Of a stretch of 64,000 bases of DNA, positions 48,131 to 58,757 are shown one piece after another. Both the position numbers and the translations under genes were made by a program. Under the pieces are notes generated by a model, which was not told the origin of the DNA, made no database searches, and saw nothing but the letters and a program-made list of their open reading frames with translations. The stretch is taken from positions 3,162,001 to 3,226,000 of the forward strand of contig JAHEWK010000003.1 in the NCBI GenBank assembly GCA_020740775.1, read 5' to 3'. The first letter of the stretch is position 1. The number at the start of each line of letters is the position of its first letter. Source of the stretch: Ilyonectria destructans. Lineage: Eukaryota > Ascomycota > Sordariomycetes > Hypocreales > Nectriaceae.

Positions 48131-50009
48131 TTAGTTCGCGGCCGCGGCACCGTTGGTGGCGGCCTTAGGAGAGGCTGGAGTGGTTAGGTCCTTGACCTCG
48201 AGGTTCTTGAGGAGATCGAAGATAGTTGCGTTATCATGGAAGTCGTTGTTCACTGTGAGTAAGTCAGCTTTATTTGAATCATACATGACTGGCTAGAGGG
48301 TTATTCTTACCAATGTTGACCAGGTACCATTCATTCATGACCTGGTCGATCAAAGCTCGGCTGGGAGAGTTGGCATCGTAGCAGTGGCCCCAGTCGACGC
48401 CCAGGCGGAAGGCCTCATCCTTCCAGGCGAGGAAGCTTATGCTCTCGACAATGGTGGGCTGGACAATCTCCTTGCCGGGGAACACACCCCATGTGACGGC
48501 GTTGGGGCCATCGCTGGGGGCGTTGGATCGGAGCTCACCATCCTTGGTGACGGCGTAGTAGGTGAGATCGGGGTGGTTCTCGATGCGGCCGATCATTTCG
48601 TTGAAGACATCGGGGTGAACGAGAAGCTCCAGGTACGACTTCTGGTAGACGTAACCGTTGGAGGGGCCCCAGCCGTGGACAGGGTGCGATGACTTGGCAC
48701 CGTCAACGGCGGGCTGGGAGTTGACAGTGAGGAGGCCACGCTTGTTGAGGGCAATAAGGCTTTCCCGGATGTCGTCGGCCTCACTGGTGAGAGGCGCCTC
48801 ACTCCAAGGAAGAGAGTCGATCTCGTTGTGAAGGTAGCGGACAAAGAGGTTGGCAATGTCCTGGATGGTCGTGGGCTCTCCCCACTTCTTGCGGTTGGCC
48901 TCGTTGGTGCCGGTCAGACCAATGCCATAGGCATCGAGCTCACCAAAGGCAGGAGACCGCGAGTCACCCCATCGGCCGTTGGGGAATTCATCCCAGTCCT
49001 GGGTACGAATGACATATGACTTGTTGCGGTTTCGCCAGAAGACGGGTCGAACGTCCTCCTCACGGCGGCCAAGACCCTTGGACTGCTTCCAGGGGAGGGC
49101 CTGCTGGAGTGGCCGCTCAGCACTGGGAGCCCACTCAAGCTCCTCGAGGACCATGCGGGTGGCCTGGGCGAGGTTCATGGTGTAGAAGTGGAGATGGAAG
49201 ATGCCGTTGGCGAGGAGCTTGCGGCACATGTCGGCGACGAGGGTCTTGGCAACCTCTCGAACAGCAACATCGTCGTTCTTGACGGGCTCGAGGGCGTCCA
49301 TCCACTCTTGGGGAACCTTGCATTGCATGTGCTTGGCGCGGCGGAGGAAGCTGGCGTAGGTTGCAATGGGCATGATGCCGGGGAGGATGGGGATGGTGAT
49401 GCCGCGCTCACGGACCTTGCGGACCCAGCGAACAAAGTTGTCGGCGTCGTAGAACATCTGGGTGACGATGAAGGTGGCTCCCATATCGACCTTTTCCTTG
49501 AGGTGATCAAGGAGCTGCTCCTCGTCCTTGTTGTCGTCGGCGCCCTCGGGATAGCCGGCAACACCAATGTCGAAGTGGGCGCCGTACGTCTTGCGGATGT
49601 GCTTGACAAGATCGCGAGCGTACTGGAAGCCGCCCTCGGCCGCGGTCCATGTCTCTTGGTCTCGAGGGGGATCGCCACGCAGGGCCAGGATGTTTGTGCA
49701 GCCGGCCTTGTACGCCTTGAGGAGGGCTTCGTTGACCCTCTCGACGCCCATGTCGGTGCAGGTCAAGTGCATGCAGGTCTCGAGGCCATAGACGGCCTGA
49801 GCCTGGAGCACCATCTCGCAGGTGAGCTCGGCAATGCGGCCGCCGGCACCCCAGGTGATGTCGATGAACTTGGGCCCGAAGTTGTACATGCGGTCCATGC
49901 GCTCGTAGAGGTTCTGAACACCCTGGGCGGTCTTTGGGGGAAAGTATTCGAAGGAGAAGGAGGGTTTGGCAGCCTTCTCTGCGTCGGCGAGCATGTCCCG
50001 GATATGCAT
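48131..50009 (-). CDS. Methylenetetrahydrofolate reductase (Met13-type)
   Basis: Two exons: 48311-50009 and 48131-48252; 606 aa. Without the 58-nt intron the frame ends early at 48279; splicing joins WYLVNI to VNNDFHDN and adds the proper Ala-rich C-terminus. The N-terminal FAD-binding TIM barrel has FSFEYFPPKT with the catalytic Glu21, DITWGAGG, HLTCTDM, LALRGDPPRD and the GVAGYPEG motif. The C-terminal half is the eukaryotic regulatory domain that binds S-adenosylmethionine. The enzyme reduces 5,10-methylene-THF to 5-methyl-THF in the cytosol for methionine synthesis. Closest in style to yeast Met13; fungi usually have a second paralogue elsewhere. Start: MHIRDML, the conserved N-terminus. 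Confidence 0.95.
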
Positions 50010-52289
50010 GATGGCGGTATTGAGGTATTGAGAGGTAGGTATGCTTGAGGTTGGTGGAGTTGGTGGTTGAGGGAGACGGCGGCGGGTCTCTGGATGTAAG
50101 AGCTATGGAGATTGCGGGGGAGGAGCGTGGGGAGCAAAGGAGGAGCGAGAGGACTGGAGAGCGGAGAAGGAAGGTCAGCAAGAACAATTGAGGTGGCACG
50201 GAGAGTGCTCAGGCTCTGAGGCCCAGACAGCGGCCGTCATGACTGCTGTGAGACCAGCTGTGGTGGAGAGAAAACCGACCTGGGACGCTGGTGGTGGGAT
50301 GAGGGGTATTGAATTTCGTAGGTTGCGCTGCAACTCCAGACGAGGGGTCGAGGAGGGGAGAAGCAGCAGCAGGAGGGACAGAGGAGCGAGATTGACCCGA
50401 ACAGGAGGTCGATTTGTAGGACGAGGCGGGAATAGAGAAGCGAGAGCAGATCGAGGAGCAGGTCCAAAGTGGAAGAGGTGAGAAAAGGTGGAAGAAAGAG
50501 AAACGAGACTCGACTGACAAGACGAGACTTGGCTTTGGTCACTGGCGTCCAGCGGTCGGTCGTCCGTTGAAGGGAAATTTCTCTTCCCCCGGTACTGGCG
50601 CCGAACCACGCTAAGCACAGTGGAGTCACTGTCCGTTTCTGGCTCCGAGACGAGATGGCCGCCCGCTGATTGGCTAGTTTGGTCGGTCTGTCGCTGTGTC
50701 GCCCCGAGTCGCCCTGAGTCTCCTGCACCACAGCGCCGTTCCCGGGGCCCGAATGACGAGGGTCTAGGGGGGGAGGTTCCAAGGGACAGCGCTGCAGCAG
50801 AACAGAGAGACAACCTCACCCACTCCACTCCACCCGCTTCTCGAGCTAAAAGTTGACCTTCACTTGTACCTATCAACTTGTGTCCGTACTCGTACCCGCT
50901 GCAGCGTCACCTCACCACGGCGGAACCTGGGTTTTCTAGCGTCATTCAGCGGTGCGTTCCTCCTACGTAGTAATTACGGCCGGCAAACAAAACATTCACA
51001 GGTGAGACTGCAATAGAAGTACTCATGATTCACCTTCGTCACCACACGCTTACAGGCTATGGACCGCTTACAGGCTATGGACAGCTTCCAAGCTCGCCAT
51101 ACCGACTACTGCATCGTCCCCTGTCCCCTTCACCCCCTCCGCTTGGTTGCGTCCGAAGTGGTCCAACAACTCCAGCACCAAAAAGCATTCCACTCGTCAT
51201 GAGCCACTTACGCAGTCCCTACATAATACGTCGCAGGTAGAGAGAGAGAGAAGAGCGAATACGTATTATCCGGTGTACCAACCAACCTCTATCAACCCCC
51301 ACTCTGCTGCTTCTTCCCCTCCCCAAGAAAGCTGTCCCGCTTCCATCATACTCACCGGTCACCAGCCACTACCCTTGCCTGTTGCTGCACCGCCTGCTGG
51401 ACATTCTTTCTCCGGGGGCCTCGCCGCTGATCTTGTCTCCCCCTGGCCACCCGTTGCTGCGCTGCATTGCTCAGGCTTGGAAGGTGGGTAACGATGCATC
51501 GGTCCATCTAGTCAGACACGCATTGAGGGTTTCGGAGTATGAGTCCGAGCCTACGGCACGGCAAATGAACAAACACTTCCTCCACCCATCTGTCCCGTCT
51601 TATGTACGTACGTACGCCCTTCTACCACTCGCTGCGCTAGCCTCTCCATGTGGCAGAACCTACCGCCTGTCGTGCTCACCGCCAAATACCCGTTCTCGCC
51701 CTGGGCGACGTACCGCCGTGGGTTGATTGACGATTAGGAAGATAGACTACCTGTACCTTCACCTGACAGTTAATTAGCCCACAACCGTAGAACGGACCGA
51801 GATTCTTTCCCCACGTGTTCCAACGGCTGGGCTTGGGTCAACCCACCGCCCCCCATCGACGGCCTCAGAGCCAACATTGGAACGAAATGAGCTTTATAAC
51901 GTTGATAAAATTCTCGCCATGGTGACTGGAAGATATACCGCTCTGCCACCTTGCTTTCACAGTCCTCTTTAATTGGCTCACTCCTCGTGGGGAGATGAGC
52001 TCATGACCTTCATTCAGTGAGATGCATGTTACCTCGTGCTAAATTCTGCACCCGTTCCTCCGTTGTTGGGCAGCATAACACACGTGAAAGCGTCTACTGT
52101 TCTCCGACCATGAGTTGCGCAACCACGTCAAATACCTTGAATACTATTCACACGGAAACTACTAGAGTCACTTCCGTTGATCCAGTCCAATCCTCCAAAT
52201 CACCCATGTTGTAACTCCATAATCCCCCACCGCTCATTAGACTCGGAAGTAATGGCTGCCTTACATGACCCAACGCCTGAACAATTAAC
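50010..52289. other. Large gene-free spacer (2.3 kb)
   Basis: Contains the MTHFR leader and promoter and the 3' side of the bZIP gene. A CT/GA-rich zone lies at 50330-50530 and an 18-bp direct repeat at 51047-51082. Long frames on both strands (e.g. 50175-50876 minus) are Ser/Pro/Arg-biased and lack domains. No gene supported. Confidence 0.5.
51047..51082. repeat. Tandem 18-bp repeat
   Basis: Two copies of CGCTTACAGGCTATGGAC, the first starting C(A/G)-variant at its edge. Non-coding. Confidence 0.7.
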
Positions 52290-53476
52290 TCACACCTGTA
52301 AGTCTGGAGCTGCAGTGCTTGAACAAGGGTCCACGCCCTTGAGCAACAACGGCGGCGCCCCCCTCATCCGGCGCCACCGGTTGCTATTGTCGACAATGTG
52401 CCGGTCAAACAGGAACCACCAGCGCTCGAACAGCACCTGCCCGACCTCCCAGCTCCCGGGCTCGTACGGGTCGCCGCCGTAAATGCGCACGCCCTCGGCA
52501 CTGTCCTCGATGTCGTACGCAAAGTTGACTAAGGCCAGCGGGCCCTTGGCGTTGGGCGGCCGCAGCTCGTCCGGCAGCGTCATGATGTTGATGATGCGGT
52601 CCCGTACCTCCGGCCACGGCAGGAAGTCGAAGATGGGATGGTGTGGCACCAACACCTGCGATGCCGTCGGCCGCCACGCCGCCGGCAGCTGGTCGGCCGG
52701 CGTCCCGGTCCCGTTGCTGAAGGGCGAGACGCAGTCTAGATTCCAGATGCCCCCGCCGCAGCCGATGCGTTCTGCGATGCGCATCACTGCCTTGAGGAGT
52801 GTCAATTCTAGCATAGGTAGGTGGAAGCTGTCTGGGAAGTCGAAGTCCGAGGACGTGGTAGAGGAGGTATCAGGAGCTACGAGGGCAGATGTATCCACGA
52901 TACAGGAGAAGGTCTCTTGTAGGCCATGTTCAGCCGAGAAGTCTGGTTGTTGTAGGAAGTTGTCTCCATCCGAGTCTTCGGGAGTCAGAAGTTGCGGTAG
53001 CGACGGTGTGAATGATGTGGCGCCGAGGGGCTCCCATGGTGCTAGACCAAAGTCAAGCCCGGCGATGATGCCTGGACTTGGGGCCAGAAATGGTGCAGTG
53101 TCATCTGTAGTCGTGACAACTACATCCACTACGTCTTCCGCTTGGATTTCTGTTGACGAAGACGGAGAGGGCTCTTGAGTCTGGGGTACATGTGTCTCGG
53201 CCTCCTTGGTTCCGTCCTTCGCAGCGGAACCACCTTTTAGACGATTCAGTCGCTTCTTCTCGCCTGTTGAGTCTAGTCAGTACGACAAACCTAGTGGCTC
53301 AATGCTCATGTCTGCTCACGGTATCTGCGCTGCGCCAGCACGTTCAAAACTCGCTTTCTCTCTGCGGCATCCTCCTCAATGTGCGGGACCTCGAGTGCTG
53401 GGGCTTGTTTATGAATCCGTTGGCGGGTGCGCGGACGGCCAGCAGATGTGGCAGCGGTTGTGCTTCCATCCGTCAT
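52290..53476 (-). CDS. bZIP transcription factor with DUF3425 domain
   Basis: Two exons: 53320-53476 and 52290-53263; 376 aa. The 56-nt intron splits an Arg codon inside the basic region. The basic region (residues 40-58) reads RKRVLNVLAQRRYREKKRLN, with NVLAQRRYR at 45-53 contacting DNA. The leucine zipper is very short: after RLNRLK the sequence turns Gly/Ser/Lys-rich with no Leu heptads. The C-terminal 170 residues are DUF3425, with PHHPIFDFLPWPEVRDRI, NIMTLPDEL, SWEVGQVLFERWWFLFD and WRRMRG, a fold common in filamentous-fungus bZIP regulators. It is probably a nuclear regulator; target genes are unknown. The gene stands alone in a gene-poor stretch. Confidence 0.88.
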
Positions 53477-54461
53477 TCTGGGCTGATCTCAGTTATGGAG
53501 CAGATGGAGAAGTGTCATTCGTAGCCAAGGGCTTACAAAGAAATGCCGATGAATGAGGTTCATCCCTTGACTGTGTTGCTGAAAGTTGTGTCGTGCCTTT
53601 TCAACCCATGATGACCGGACTTCGTCATCTCCACCCAGCATAACGCGTAAGAGTTGCGTAGTCTGCGCACTGTAGAAGCATAACGGTTATCGGGTACTCA
53701 TACTTGGCTAGTTATCGGCGAGGGAACATGTATTTTTAATCAAGAGCCCCACTCACACTAGCCCAGTACAGTGTTCCTGATACCGTGTAATACTCGCTCG
53801 AAGTTGCTCCGCGTGAACCCTCACCGGCTTAGCCGTCAGTGGCGTCGTGGCTATCTTTCAACCTCGATGGAGTTTATTAGAATTAATTCGAATTTGGTCG
53901 TGGATCTGATCCAATTCTCGGCGTAGCATCTTTGAGTGTCGTCTCGGACTTAGTGTGGAGGGTTGAGTGGTCTGGAAGCAAGGTTCAGTTAGATATTTGC
54001 TCCAGAGTAGACCGTAGTGGAAAAAGACGTACATTTTGATTGTTGACGGTACTGAGAATTACTAAACAATGTAATTCGATTTCAGTCGACAAACTACTTG
54101 AGCTCGCCGATTTTGGCGGTCAGGCAGGCCCTTTTGTATCTGAAGTCCGCAACACCATAACGCAGAAACATAATTCGTTCCAGGATAGAGAGAACCGCAA
54201 CGGATATTGAAAGAGGGGTAGAACCCAGAGAAAATATCCGAATAGGAAGCGGTTTATCGGCATTGGCAAGAGCGTGTGTATTTTATTTTATTTCTTTTAG
54301 TACACACTATTTTACCTAGGTCTAGGTCTATAGAACTCGTACTAGTAATTCGGAAAGGAAAACCCATTTAACTATAACAATAGTTATAGGACGAAAACCC
54401 TTCTGTGGTTTCGAATGTGCGTATTATTAATAGCTATTCGGCAGTACAGCAATCAAGATCG
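53477..54461. other. Intergenic, partly AT-rich
   Basis: Promoter side of the bZIP gene and 3' side of the Ser/Thr-rich protein gene. AT-rich between 54270 and 54430. No gene supported. Confidence 0.5.
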
Positions 54462-55250
54462 TTACAAGCAAGCCCATGCTCCAAGCAATGCCGACCCAAC
54501 AAGAAGAACCATGTTTATCGGCGTCCTGAATGAACCACTTGGGGCTTCTGTTTCCGTCGGGGTTGAGGCAGCAGAGGCAGTCTCGTTCGATTCCGTCGAC
54601 GTCGTCTCCTCCGTCTGTGATGCCGTTTCTGCTGCTGGCCTTGACTGGGACTCGCTACCCTTTGCCGTAGACTCTGCTACAGATGTATCCGTTTCCGATG
54701 CTAGTGTTTGCCCATCTGCCGTCGTAGTAGGACAATTCATGGACGCCATTTCTTCCGAATTCACCGAGATGAGACCCTCGGCGTCGATGGTACTCCAGTA
54801 GTAGGGATAGATCTGGTACATTTCATCCATGCCGCCTGTGATATAAGCCGGCACAGACCGCGCAAACACGAAACAGGAGTTGACGGCCTTGTCGCCGAAA
54901 TCGCTCCTGATGTCGCTCCCGTCTATCGTGGTCGCGCTGCACCGGCCGTACTGGTCTGGAATCTCATCGTCGGAGCCGCTCCCTAGGTTGCACCCCCAGT
55001 TTGTCGTGGTGCCTTTCCAAGTCCGCTCACCGGCCCACGACGACCCGGAGATGTGCGTGATGGTCTGCTTCGGGAACTCCGACGAGTCGCATGACGACGG
55101 ACAGGTGACGACGAATGTCTGGGCGTCGGAATTGGCGGCCACGACCGATGCCTCGATCGAGGCCGGGTGGTTGGTGTCGTACAGGAAGAACTGGCGGAGC
55201 GATGTAGACGGCCAGCCCGATGCAGGCTCTGTAGTGATGAGGGTAGACAT
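54462..55250 (-). CDS. Ser/Thr-rich protein with C-terminal membrane tail (GPI-type), uncharacterised
   Basis: Single exon, 262 aa from the ATG at 55248-55250. The N-terminal half has a fungal cell-surface pattern (FFLYDTNHPASIEASVVAANS, then CPSSCDSS and paired cysteines NWGC ... YGRC), followed by a Ser/Thr/Glu-rich linker (about 170-240) and a hydrophobic tail (NMVLLVGSALLGAWACL) preceded by a small-residue zone, as in GPI-anchored proteins. However, no signal peptide is present at this start. The frame is open upstream to 55406 but that part is not signal-like. A TATA-like GATAAATA at about 55370-55377 and a two-codon upstream ORF (ATG at 55268-55270) lie just before the start. Either the signal exon was missed or the protein is not secreted. 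Function unknown. Confidence 0.65.
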   Translation of the reverse strand: MSTLITTEPASGWPSTSLRQFFLYDTNHPASIEASVVAANSDAQTFVVTCPSSCDSSEFPKQTITHISGSSWAGERTWKGTTTNWGCNLGSGSDDEIPDQYGRCSATTIDGSDIRSDFGDKAVNSCFVFARSVPAYITGGMDEMYQIYPYYWSTIDAEGLISVNSEEMASMNCPTTTADGQTLASETDTSVAESTAKGSESQSRPAAETASQTEETTSTESNETASAASTPTETEAPSGSFRTPINMVLLVGSALLGAWACL

Positions 55251-55261
55251 TTTCTTGATGT

Positions 55262-55270
55262 TTATAGCAT
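55262..55270 (-). promoter_or_regulatory. Minimal upstream ORF (Met-Leu-stop)
   Basis: ATG CTA TAA in the leader, 11 nt before the main ATG of the Ser/Thr-rich protein. Could lower translation if the leader starts upstream of it; the start site is inferred from a TATA-like element. Confidence 0.4.
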
Positions 55271-56946
55271 GCAGGAGACTCGACGTAACCAAGAGATTCT
55301 GGTTTCTATGTAGGTGTATATGTTGTGCGATGGAGTACTTGCAGTGAGTGCGAGGCGCAGCTCCGGCGTATTTATCCCGTTTTTTGGTCTGTCCTAGAAG
55401 AGGCACAGCGTCCCCAACATGCCAAGATCATAGGGTCGCATTGATTTGATTAGTCGCCGCGTAAATACGACACGGCTCGTACATTGGCCTCTTTAAGGCA
55501 ACGACCGAGAGCAAAACAGCTTGGCAGCTGTTGGAAGACTCCCCTTCGTGGCAATTGATTTGTTGGCTCATTGTCAGTTCAACCTCTTGCACCGCCTCAG
55601 ACCCATATGCTCTAACCGAGTATATGAATGTGCTGGGTTTGCCTGGATAGGCGATGAAAGAAATGGCCAGACCCAACCCTTTTTCGCATTGGCTCGCATC
55701 CTTTGCCAATAATAGCATGATGTCGGCCAGGGCCGTCAACTTCACACCCAACTACAATGCTAAGTGGGGAGGCGTAGGTGAATTGCGAGTTCGTATCCCA
55801 AACCTCAAAAACGAAGCGACGTCATGGCGGTGAGTGATTGACCTCTAAGATGCCAACCTCGCCAAAATGACAATCCCGTGATGCCATGCGAGACGCGGAA
55901 GTCCGATGCATCACTGATGCGGCACTTCCGCTCGAGAACCTCGGGGGCATAGCACCAGCGGGATGGTTGAACAACAGACACGAAGTCACACAAGTCGGTA
56001 GGACCGTTGGTTCTCACCGTCTCGGACCAGTCTTTATTTCCCAACATCACTAGCCAACTCTCCAGGTTTAGGATGATGATCTTGCGGTGAGTTCGTCCTG
56101 TGGCTAATGTTAAGGCTCGTGGACTGGGAGGAAGTGTGACGAGACCTGGCGACACAGGATTTTCTCGTACATGATCGACGCCTCAAGGTTAAATACGAAT
56201 TCCTTTGGACTCAACGTGACTTAGTGCAGTGTATGCTGTGCTCATGATGGGGAATCTCACAGTTAGGACCCTCCAGGTTTGAACAACCAGCTCACCCTTG
56301 AAACTCGAGCCCTCAGGTTCGATTTCGAAGCCGCGTGGCACGATGCTATGCGAGTCTAGCCATATTTATCGGAATTTGATGATGAACATTCTTCACTTAT
56401 TTCCATTATGGACCAACTGCTGGTGGCGTCCCAGTTCAAGATAGAAGTTGCAACTCCCAACTATGCGATTCCACAATGATAACGTCGTTTGCGTGCATAT
56501 GCGCCGGACACTGGAAGAGGTTAACGTACAAGCTGTGCTCCATTAACCTGGTCGCTCACGCGGTGTTAGGTGAGATTCCATACCAGCCAGCAGGATTCCG
56601 ATGTGGTCGTATCGAAGGCCTCGTGAATTGAACTTGATCACACTGTCAACCTTACACAACGCATATCCAATTACCCGGGAGCATCGGCCGGGTCCGTCCA
56701 ATGCCCTCGCCGATATTTTTATGCTTTCCTGGTCAAATGCACTTGTGACCTCATTTTATCGTAATGTTTCACACCCTGTGCGTCGTGTGCGGCACCGCCC
56801 GCAAGCCCGTGATCTAAGTGACGATCGATCAACCAACACTGCAAGTCATAACCAACTGCAGCAACCGGGCTGAGCATGAACCCATGGCAACGGCCCGTAA
56901 AGTTCCTTGTGTCATGGTTCTTTTGTGTGATGAGAAGCTTGGGTCG

Positions 56947-57004
56947 CATCGTGTAGCCGCCGCGTGCGTCAAAGCCATCGTGTAGCCGCCGCATGCGTCA
57001 AAGG
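56947..57004. repeat. Tandem 29-bp duplication
   Basis: Two adjacent copies of a unit starting CATCGTGTAGCCGCCGC; they differ at two bases (one G/A). About 240 bp upstream of the secreted protein's start. Confidence 0.85.
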
Positions 57005-57243
57005 CAGCCTGTAGGAGTCGTTAACCGCCAGCAAAAGTGGGCTTGAAGTTGGTTACAACCACAAAGGATTCGACGTCATGGGTCCTTTGTGGAGGAAAGC
57101 CGGGGTCAAATGCATCGAGTGCCGCCGCCCAGAAAAGTGGGTATGTGAAGCTTATTAGTAGACCTTTAATACCTTCCAGATTCCTCGACAATATCGACAA
57201 CCAAAAAGCATCTTCATTCTCAGCTCCTTGCCAAATTCCGACC

Positions 57244-57858
57244 ATGAAGCTCACTTATACTACTCTGATCCTCGCGGTTCTCTTTCAACGCTCCACCTCC
57301 GCCTCGGTCGATATGTGGTCATCGCCTCTCAACTCCCGCGACGTCCCCCGGAATGAGCCCATAGATCCCGAGGAGCTCAAGGCTCGCCTGGGGAAAACGC
57401 CAGCAGAGTATAAACCCGATGAACGGCATGCAGGCATGGTATGTACAATTCAACGGACGGGACATGCTTTTCTTGCTAACAACCGGTTACAATAGGTCTA
57501 CTTCTGCTACAACGAGAACTGGGGGCCACCCTGCTACGCATACTACCCCGAGCTCGACTACACATGCTCACAGCTTAGCCCTGATATCGCCGGCCATGTA
57601 GGGTCCGTCTTTGTCGAGCCGGGTGCCATCTGCCGGATGGCCGGGTATGTTCATCAGCTTCGCCCAGATGGAGCGGTGCTAACCAGATATAGGCGCTCAG
57701 TTAACGATCGATGCGATCCGTTCAAGTTCTTCGCATGGCCAGAAACCAAAAATGGATGGTCCGATCTCTTTCACCAGGAAGTCCCCGGCGAAGAAGGCAG
57801 CATGTTGGGGTATGAAACAAAGTATTTCACCTGTGCGAAATGTACCAATTGCACTTGA
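57244..57858 (+). CDS. Small secreted cysteine-rich protein
   Basis: Three exons: 57244-57438, 57496-57644, 57693-57858; 169 aa. Intron 1 (57 nt, GTATGT, GCTAAC branch) lies between codons. Intron 2 (48 nt, GTATGT, GCTAAC, TAG) is a multiple of three and stop-free, so retention would add 16 residues. Residues 1-19 (MKLTYTTLILAVLFQRSTS) are a signal peptide; a charged, proline-rich propeptide-like stretch follows. The C-terminal 105 residues hold eight cysteines (YFC, PPC, YTC, AIC, RC, TCAKC, NC) and aromatic-rich segments, suggesting four disulfides. No known domain is recognised. Such proteins include host-interaction effectors and other secreted factors; size, cysteines and isolation fit, but no evidence of a role is in the sequence. 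Confidence 0.75.
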
Positions 57859-58120
57859 GAGTAGCTGGCTCTGTGGGGAGTCGATTTACACGGACGGAAG
57901 GATCTAGAGAAGCCATTCAAGCGGCCCGAGCCAAGAGTGCACCGGAAAATTTGTAGGATTTAATAGGCGAAAATAGTAATAACAGTGTCATGTCTTATCA
58001 GTCTCTCATCCTTGGTGACATCCGGGAGGATCTAGGCGGCGGCCCCACCACACCAATTTGTCCAACTCCGCAACACTCGATCAACGAAAATAACGCACCA
58101 GGATTTCAACAAATTGGAAG

Positions 58121-58215
58121 GCTTCCGTAGCTCAGTTGGTTAGAGCATCGTACTAATACTTCAATTGCCAGTGTTGGTGATGCGAGGGTCGCAGGTTCAA
58201 GCCCTGCCGGGAGCA
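58121..58215 (+). tRNA. tRNA-Ile (anticodon AAU), with a 21-nt intron
   Basis: The cloverleaf folds fully: acceptor GCTTCCG/CGGGAGC (one G-T pair), D arm GCTC/GAGC, anticodon stem TCGTA/TGCGA, T arm GCAGG-TTCAAGC-CCTGC, discriminator A. The loop CTAATA-A gives anticodon AAT at 58155-58157. An intron at 58159-58179 follows position 37, the standard place for nuclear tRNA introns. Mature length is 74 nt before CCA addition. The isoacceptor rests on the anticodon alone. Confidence 0.85.
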
Positions 58216-58757
58216 ATAGACTCTTGATGCCATCCAATATTTTTGCACTTTTGCCAGGCGTTTCTACTCCTTTTCGTTAGACACTATCTATATATGGCAT
58301 GGGCATCTGTGTGAGAGTTGATACCGCGTAGCTTTTTGCATTATTCTGATTTACTTGTTCTGCCGGTTCAGTGAAGGGGAACCAGCTTAGCAGTGTAGCC
58401 CAAGACGGAGGCGGAAGTTTGATAACGAGTCATATTGGTTGTTTCCGCGGTTTCAATCCAGTAGTCTCCTTCTTGTGTATTTCGAGCAGACTATCGCCAA
58501 GTGCGGAAGGTAAAGGAGTTTTACATTTAAACTCACATTGTGGTAGGTGCCCCCTTGTTTTCCTGATGTGGGACGGCAGGAGGGTTGGTGGTTATAGCCA
58601 TCTACCTCCAGAAGATTCACGACAAGAACGAAGGCAAGACATGTCACTAATGTAACATCTCGCAATCCCGCTAGTCTTGCTCTTCCATCAATAAACAGAG
58701 ACCCCTTACTACTCTCCACAATCATATCCCATCCAACATCCAGATATCGTGTTGATC
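58216..58757. other. Intergenic
   Basis: Starts with the T-rich end of the tRNA unit and otherwise shows no gene. Confidence 0.5.

Larger units (their letters stand above)
55251..57243. other. Gene-free spacer (2 kb) with 29-bp tandem repeat
   Basis: Divergent spacer between the Ser/Thr-rich gene and the secreted-protein gene. Apart from the upstream ORF and a 29-bp duplication at 56947-57004, nothing recognisable. Confidence 0.5.

Noticed and set aside
50175..50876. 233-codon minus-strand frame upstream of MTHFR
   Set aside because: Ser/Pro/Arg-biased in a GA/CT-rich leader region; no domain.
55805..56155. 116-codon minus-strand frame
   Set aside because: No domain, no signal peptide, no splice structure.
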